DNA of 9,760 nucleotides from CALDSL01 sp039810245. Lineage in GTDB: Bacteria; Chloroflexota; Anaerolineae; Anaerolineales; Anaerolineaceae. Of this stretch, positions 8,185 to 9,760 are shown in pieces (the first letter of the stretch is position 1; each line of letters starts with the position of its first letter). The position numbers and the translations under genes are program-made. Below the pieces are notes generated by a model. That model was not told where the DNA came from, ran no database searches, and saw only the letters and a list, made by a program, of their open reading frames with translations. The DNA lies in the NCBI GenBank assembly GCA_039810245.1, contig JBDHWQ010000046.1, forward strand, positions 1-9,760, in the 5' to 3' direction.

Positions 8185-9760
8185 CGCCATCGGACTCCCC
8201 GGCTCGGGGATGAGCGTATCGGCCTGGCTGAACCGTCCCAGCGCGCCGTCGTACCACCTTGCCCCGTAGTATTGCAGCCCGATCTCCTCGAAGCCCCTTT
8301 GCCCGGTGAACTGGTAGCGCGTGGGCATGTCCCCGCCCAGGCTGTAGCGCTCTGACCCGAAGGCGGTATACCCCTGCCGGCTCTCGGTGTTCTCCGCATC
8401 GTTGTAAGCCACACTGGTCGAACCCAGGTGGTCACCGAAGAGATACGTCACAACCCCCATCTGGCGCATGGCAACCCGCGCGCTACCCGCGCTGTAGTAT
8501 TTCGTCGACGCTGAAAGCGCGCCCTCGGTGCGCCATTCGAAGTAGCCGCCGACGTAGCGGGTGGTCACCCCGCCCACGCTCGCACTTACCATCTGCCCAT
8601 CGCCGTCGTAGCGGAACGCGGCTACGTCCACCCCGTTTTTCCTGGCTTCGGTCAGGCGCAGCTCGCCGTCGTACAGCAGCGTGTAGACCTCATCGGGGCC
8701 AAAATCGCGCGTGGTCATGCTGCCGTTGGCGTCGTAGGCGTAGCGGTTGCCGTTGGAAAGCGCGCTCACCGCGTGGGCGTGCGCCGCGTCATAGGTGTAG
8801 TTTACCCCGCCTTTGCTCGCCAGCCGCCCCTCGCTGTCGTAGCTGTAGCTCTCGTCGTAGAGGCCCGATCCGCCGCCCACCGCCTCCGTTGAGGTGATGC
8901 GATCCAGCAGGTCGTAGGTGAAGGCCTGCTCCTGCCCGGCCATATTGGCGTCTTTGATCCGGGTGATGTTGCCCTGCACGTCGTAGTGGTACGTCAGATC
9001 CATCAGTTCGCCTGAGGCGCTTGCCTTGCCGCTCATAGCCTTCAACAGCCGTCCCTGCCCGTCGTAGGGCCAGCCCTGCAGCGCGCTCACGCCCCAATCG
9101 GCATACGTGTACTGGCTGAAAAGCGCCTCGCCATCCGCTGCGCGCGCGCCCAGGTTGCGCCGCGTCACCCGCCCGGCCGCGTCGTACTGCGTGGCTTCCA
9201 CGTAGGCCGCGTCCCCCTTCAGCCGGTAGAGCAGCTTCTGCGGGGTGTAAGCATACGTCACCACCTCGCGCTGCCCGTTCTCGTCCGCCGGGTAGGTCAT
9301 GCTCTCTGGCAGGTCGGCGGAGTTGTAGCTCCAGCCGGTCTGGAACGCGCGCTCGCCAATCGTTTTGGTTTCCGCCGCCAGCCGCCCGCGCGAATCATAC
9401 GTCCAGTTGGTGTAGCCCGATCCGTCCAGCATCCCCGTGCGGTAGCCCTTCTGCCCCGCCAGCGGCGCGGTGGGCTGGCCGCCCGCGTCGTACTGCACTC
9501 CATCCCAGGCGTAGTGGATAGCGGGCGTGGAAACGCACGTACCCGCAAAGCTTTTTTCACTCAGCCGCCCCAGAGCGTCGTAGCTCATCCCGGTCTCGCA
9601 GCCGTTGGCGTCCGTCTGCCGGATCAGGTTGCCCGGCGCGTCGTACGCGTACTGCCACGGCCCCATGTCGGCGTCGGTCATCCCGGTCTTGCGCCCGCCC
9701 AGGTCGTAGGTGATCGTGGTCTGCGCGCTCCCGTACAGCGCCCCGGTCAGCCGGTCGGCC
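8182..9760 (-). CDS. RHS/YD-repeat protein core (N-terminus beyond right edge, C-terminus cut by TAG)
   Basis: The frame is open to the right edge (ADRLTGALYGSAQTTITYDL at the edge), so the start is not in the window; an internal ATG at 9681 is not a real start. About 525 residues are seen. They are built of degenerate YD repeats of the form xYDxxGRLxxxxxxxG, for example YAYDAPGNLIRQTDANG, MSYDALGRLSEKSF, YHYDVQGNITRIKDAN, YSYDSEGRLASKGG and FRYDGDGQMVSASVGG. At the DNA level the repeats show as GTCGTA (coding YD on minus) more than a dozen times. The end has the classic RHS-associated core: KYYSAGSARVAMRQ, LFGDHLGSTSVAYND, RYQFTGQRGFEEIGLQYYGA, RWYDGALGRFSQADTLIPEP. Such cores form a large beta shell that encloses and delivers a C-terminal effector at the cell surface. 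The protein stops at GSPMA, before the DPxG release motif, so as encoded it has no tip. GC-rich, unlike the following tip. Confidence 0.93.
   Translation of the reverse strand, partial: ADRLTGALYGSAQTTITYDLGGRKTGMTDADMGPWQYAYDAPGNLIRQTDANGCETGMSYDALGRLSEKSFAGTCVSTPAIHYAWDGVQYDAGGQPTAPLAGQKGYRTGMLDGSGYTNWTYDSRGRLAAETKTIGERAFQTGWSYNSADLPESMTYPADENGQREVVTYAYTPQKLLYRLKGDAAYVEATQYDAAGRVTRRNLGARAADGEALFSQYTYADWGVSALQGWPYDGQGRLLKAMSGKASASGELMDLTYHYDVQGNITRIKDANMAGQEQAFTYDLLDRITSTEAVGGGSGLYDESYSYDSEGRLASKGGVNYTYDAAHAHAVSALSNGNRYAYDANGSMTTRDFGPDEVYTLLYDGELRLTEARKNGVDVAAFRYDGDGQMVSASVGGVTTRYVGGYFEWRTEGALSASTKYYSAGSARVAMRQMGVVTYLFGDHLGSTSVAYNDAENTESRQGYTAFGSERYSLGGDMPTRYQFTGQRGFEEIGLQYYGARWYDGALGRFSQADTLIPEPGSPMA

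Noticed and set aside
7486..9760. Frameshift between RHS core and tip
   Set aside because: Both frames have the same phase (9681 and 8163 are both multiples of 3), so the break is a single stop codon.
8182..9760. CRISPR-like or other DNA-level repeat array from recurring GTCGTA
   Set aside because: The spacing is irregular and each copy encodes the Tyr-Asp of a YD repeat; it is a protein repeat.

Overview
The window looks like a chromosomal stretch from a moderately GC-rich, anaerobic bacterium, most likely Chloroflexota of the Anaerolineae type. The basis is the style of the RHS core on the right (TKYYSAG...VAMRQ, LFGDHLGSTSVAYN, YQFTGQRG, ARWYDGALGRF) and the single-chain pyruvate:ferredoxin oxidoreductase of an oxygen-sensitive fermenter. 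The taxonomic call is an inference from remembered family resemblance, not from a search.

Left and centre (1-6951) hold a small metabolic regulon. On the minus strand are a polytopic permease (runs off the left edge) and, upstream of it, an FAD-dependent oxidoreductase with a four-cysteine cluster; the two appear to form an operon. Next comes a GntR/FCD-type repressor gene (minus), and divergently from it a complete one-chain pyruvate:ferredoxin oxidoreductase (plus). Three sigma70-like promoters can be read. TTGACA-17-TATTAT drives the oxidoreductase/permease operon. TTGAAA-17-TATAAT (PFOR) and TTGAAA-16-TATAAT (gntR) face away from each other and share one 18-bp AT-only palindrome, whose two ends are the two -10 boxes. 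A second 18-bp AT-rich palindrome lies just downstream of, and overlaps, the -10 box of the oxidoreductase operon. The simplest reading is that the GntR protein controls itself, PFOR and the oxidoreductase/permease operon in response to an unknown organic acid that is imported, oxidised and fed into pyruvate metabolism.

A perfect 16-bp stem hairpin (6971-7010) separates the plus-strand PFOR from a convergent minus-strand polymorphic-toxin-like locus (7044-9760). The GC-rich RHS/YD-repeat core enters from the right edge. It is cut by a single in-frame TAG at 8182-8184, exactly where related proteins usually have a tryptophan. The frame stays open beyond it through the end of the RHS core (LNNPVRFSDPSGH) and into an AT-rich unique C-terminal tip of unknown fold. 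One base after the tip's stop starts a small AT-rich gene for a membrane-anchored, four-cysteine extracytoplasmic protein, a candidate immunity partner. The tip plus this small gene are the least explained part of the window.

No tRNA, rRNA, CRISPR array, insertion sequence or phage gene was recognised.
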